Shown here one piece after another: positions 62,650 through 64,000 of a stretch of 64,000 nucleotides of DNA. Within the stretch, counting starts at the first letter, position 1. Every line of letters starts with the position of its first letter. The DNA comes from JAAZGD01 sp964383845 (GTDB lineage: Bacteria > Bacillota > Clostridia > Peptostreptococcales > Anaerovoracaceae). The notes beneath the pieces were generated by a model that did not search any database, was not told where the DNA came from, and saw nothing but the letters and a program-made list of their open reading frames with translations. The stretch lies in the NCBI GenBank assembly GCA_964383845.1, contig CAYLIF010000004.1, positions 1 through 64,000 on the forward strand, read 5' to 3'. Both the position numbers and the translations under genes were made by a program.

Positions 62650-64000
62650 CTACTCTATCCCTGCTTCCTTTGGAATACTGGCACTGGGCAGAACAATAAC
62701 TACAGTGGTGCCCTTGCCCTCCACGCTATCGATTAATATTTTGCCTTGATGTTCCTCAACAATTTGTTTGGTAATAGATAGGCCTAGACCCGTACCTCCC
62801 ACACCACCTGAACGCGCTTTGTCCACTCGGAAAAATCTTTCGAAGACTCTAGATAGGTCCGCCTTAGGTATACCAATTCCGTTGTCCTTAACGGTGATTC
62901 TTATGGCTTCTTCTTCCAAACGCAAGTCCACATCAATACGGCCTCCTGTTTCAGTGTATTTTATGGCATTGCTTAGTAGGTTCATAAGAACTTGCTCCAT
63001 CCTGTCTTTATCAACATAGGCCAAGGCTTCTTTCCCTGAGTTGAAAAGTGAATTTAGTTGTTGGGATTTTGCCTCTGACTGAAGCTTTACTTTTAACACT
63101 ACTCTTTTAAGCAGCTCTGTTAGGTTCAATACTTGTTTATGCATTTCTTCCTGGTTATACTCTAAACGTGACAACTGCAATAGGTCTCTAACCAACCTAG
63201 CCATTCGATCTGTCTCGCTGTCAATTATCTCAAGAAAATCATTGGCTTGCTCAGGATTTTCAGGGCAGTTATCCATGAGGGTTTCCGTATAGCTTTTGAT
63301 AGTAGTTAATGGAGTCTTCAATTCATGGCTTACATTTGCCACAAAGTCCATTTGCATATATTCTAGTTTATGTCTTTGGGTAACATCTTGAAGTATAAGG
63401 ATTAGACCAATTTCTTTGCCTTTCTCATCCCTAAATTTGTCGTAACGAAGGTTATATATAAAACCTCCAGTTTCGAAGGATTCTATTTTGGCACCACTGG
63501 CCGCTTTTCGCCTTAGTGATTCCAGGTTCAAGTTTTCATTTAAAACCCCTTCTATTATTTGATCATAATTTGATGTAAGTGCGCTTTGGGACACTATCTT
63601 TAAAATGTCCATGGCTGCTTGGTTGGCGTGAATTATATTACCTTGTAAATCCATTGCAATTAGTCCATCCGCCATATGCCTTAATACTGTTTCCAGCTTG
63701 TTTTTTTCGTTGCTCATTTCTGAAAGAGTCTTGTTTAGCTCCAATCTCAAAAGGTTAAACATATTTGCAAGTTCACCAATTTCATCATTGGACTTTACGC
63801 TAACCTCTTCACTGAAATCTCCTTCAGCCATTCTTTGGGCCTTTTCTGTAACATGTTTAATAGGTTCAGTTATGCTTTTAGAAATAAAAAATCCCAAGAT
63901 TATTGTAACTAACAGACCTAAAGCCATTCCTTTAGCAAAAATTTCTTTGGAGCTAGTCATGGCGTCATCAATTGAGCTTAGGTCTGCTCTAAGATATACT
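62650..64000 (-). CDS. WalK-like HAMP/PAS sensor histidine kinase, 5' end cut by the window edge
   Basis: The frame stays open to the right edge, so at least the first membrane helix and sensor loop are missing. Visible in order: a membrane helix, a HAMP segment (KSITEPIKHVTEKAQRMAEG), a PAS domain, the phospho-acceptor SHELKTPLTTIKSYTE, then N box NLLSNAIKYTE and G boxes DNGIGIPKADLS and GGTGLGLSITKQIVEEHQG. This is the layout of WalK/VicK, the cell-wall regulator, although the response regulator gene would lie outside the window. Confidence 0.92.
   Translation of the reverse strand, partial: VYLRADLSSIDDAMTSSKEIFAKGMALGLLVTIILGFFISKSITEPIKHVTEKAQRMAEGDFSEEVSVKSNDEIGELANMFNLLRLELNKTLSEMSNEKNKLETVLRHMADGLIAMDLQGNIIHANQAAMDILKIVSQSALTSNYDQIIEGVLNENLNLESLRRKAASGAKIESFETGGFIYNLRYDKFRDEKGKEIGLILILQDVTQRHKLEYMQMDFVANVSHELKTPLTTIKSYTETLMDNCPENPEQANDFLEIIDSETDRMARLVRDLLQLSRLEYNQEEMHKQVLNLTELLKRVVLKVKLQSEAKSQQLNSLFNSGKEALAYVDKDRMEQVLMNLLSNAIKYTETGGRIDVDLRLEEEAIRITVKDNGIGIPKADLSRVFERFFRVDKARSGGVGGTGLGLSITKQIVEEHQGKILIDSVEGKGTTVVIVLPSASIPKEAGIE

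Noticed and set aside
1..64000. CRISPR array, prophage, insertion sequence
   Set aside because: No regularly spaced repeats, transposase, integrase, or phage structural genes were found.

Overview
The window is chromosomal DNA of a low-GC, anaerobic Firmicute. Clostridia is likely, perhaps near Alkaliphilus/Natronincola, but that placement is inferred from gene content. Supporting content includes tungsten aldehyde:ferredoxin oxidoreductases, a corrinoid-activation protein, ECF vitamin transport, Shine-Dalgarno-led genes with many ATGA overlaps, ribonuclease M5 and an LTA synthase. Almost every gene is on the minus strand, so operons read right to left. The clear plus-strand exceptions are an HtrA protease, a 6S RNA and tRNA-Lys. 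A run of exactly 100 N at 9476-9575 is a scaffold gap inside a gene.

Left part (1-16.8 kb): a cobalamin riboswitch (about 6.08-6.23 kb) precedes a four-gene operon. It encodes a secreted alpha/alpha-toroid protein, a DUF4430 (transcobalamin C-terminal-like) lipoprotein, an ECF T component, and an ATPase-ATPase-S-component fusion. Together they look like a bacterial split version of intrinsic factor/transcobalamin feeding an ECF B12 importer. A second cobalamin riboswitch with a terminator and a ribosome binding site lies at the left edge and controls a gene outside the window. Upstream of the operon is a tightly coupled chain: Orn/Lys/Arg decarboxylase, SprT-like protein, a 37-residue two-CxxC peptide, a corrinoid-activating 2Fe-2S/ASKHA protein and a CobW-type GTPase. 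Further right are putP, a membrane protein, serS and a long glutamine synthetase.

Middle (16.8-39 kb): UPF0182 protein, a divergent PEP carboxykinase-like protein, a zinc-ribbon membrane protein and a Q/P-rich membrane protein form one region. 6S RNA, tRNA-Lys, pyruvate kinase and an AEC transporter follow. From about 27.0 to 39.05 kb lies a tungsten island. It holds two aldehyde:ferredoxin oxidoreductase operons, each with a MoaD/ThiS-like protein and one with a polyferredoxin. It also holds tungstate transporter tupABC, two MoeA proteins (one fused to a periplasmic-binding-like domain), a ThiF/MoeB-like E1 enzyme and an isochorismatase-family hydrolase. Two Moco/Tuco-type riboswitches precede the oxidoreductase operons, and a divergent third leader precedes tupA.

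Right part (39-64 kb): radical SAM protein; tRNA-Val; a DUF3830/aminotransferase/SDR/lipoprotein cluster; SGNH hydrolase; DUF1846 protein; S41 protease; DUF1934 protein; Ddl; phospho-sugar mutase; HtrA; GntR regulator; IspE; an Ig-like Lys-rich membrane protein; TadA; AroB; an AroE-AroK fusion; LTA synthase-like protein; RsmA; RNase M5; a DivIC-like protein; and a WalK-like histidine kinase cut by the right edge.

All calls rest on reading motifs, spacing and folds by eye. No database search or folding program was run.
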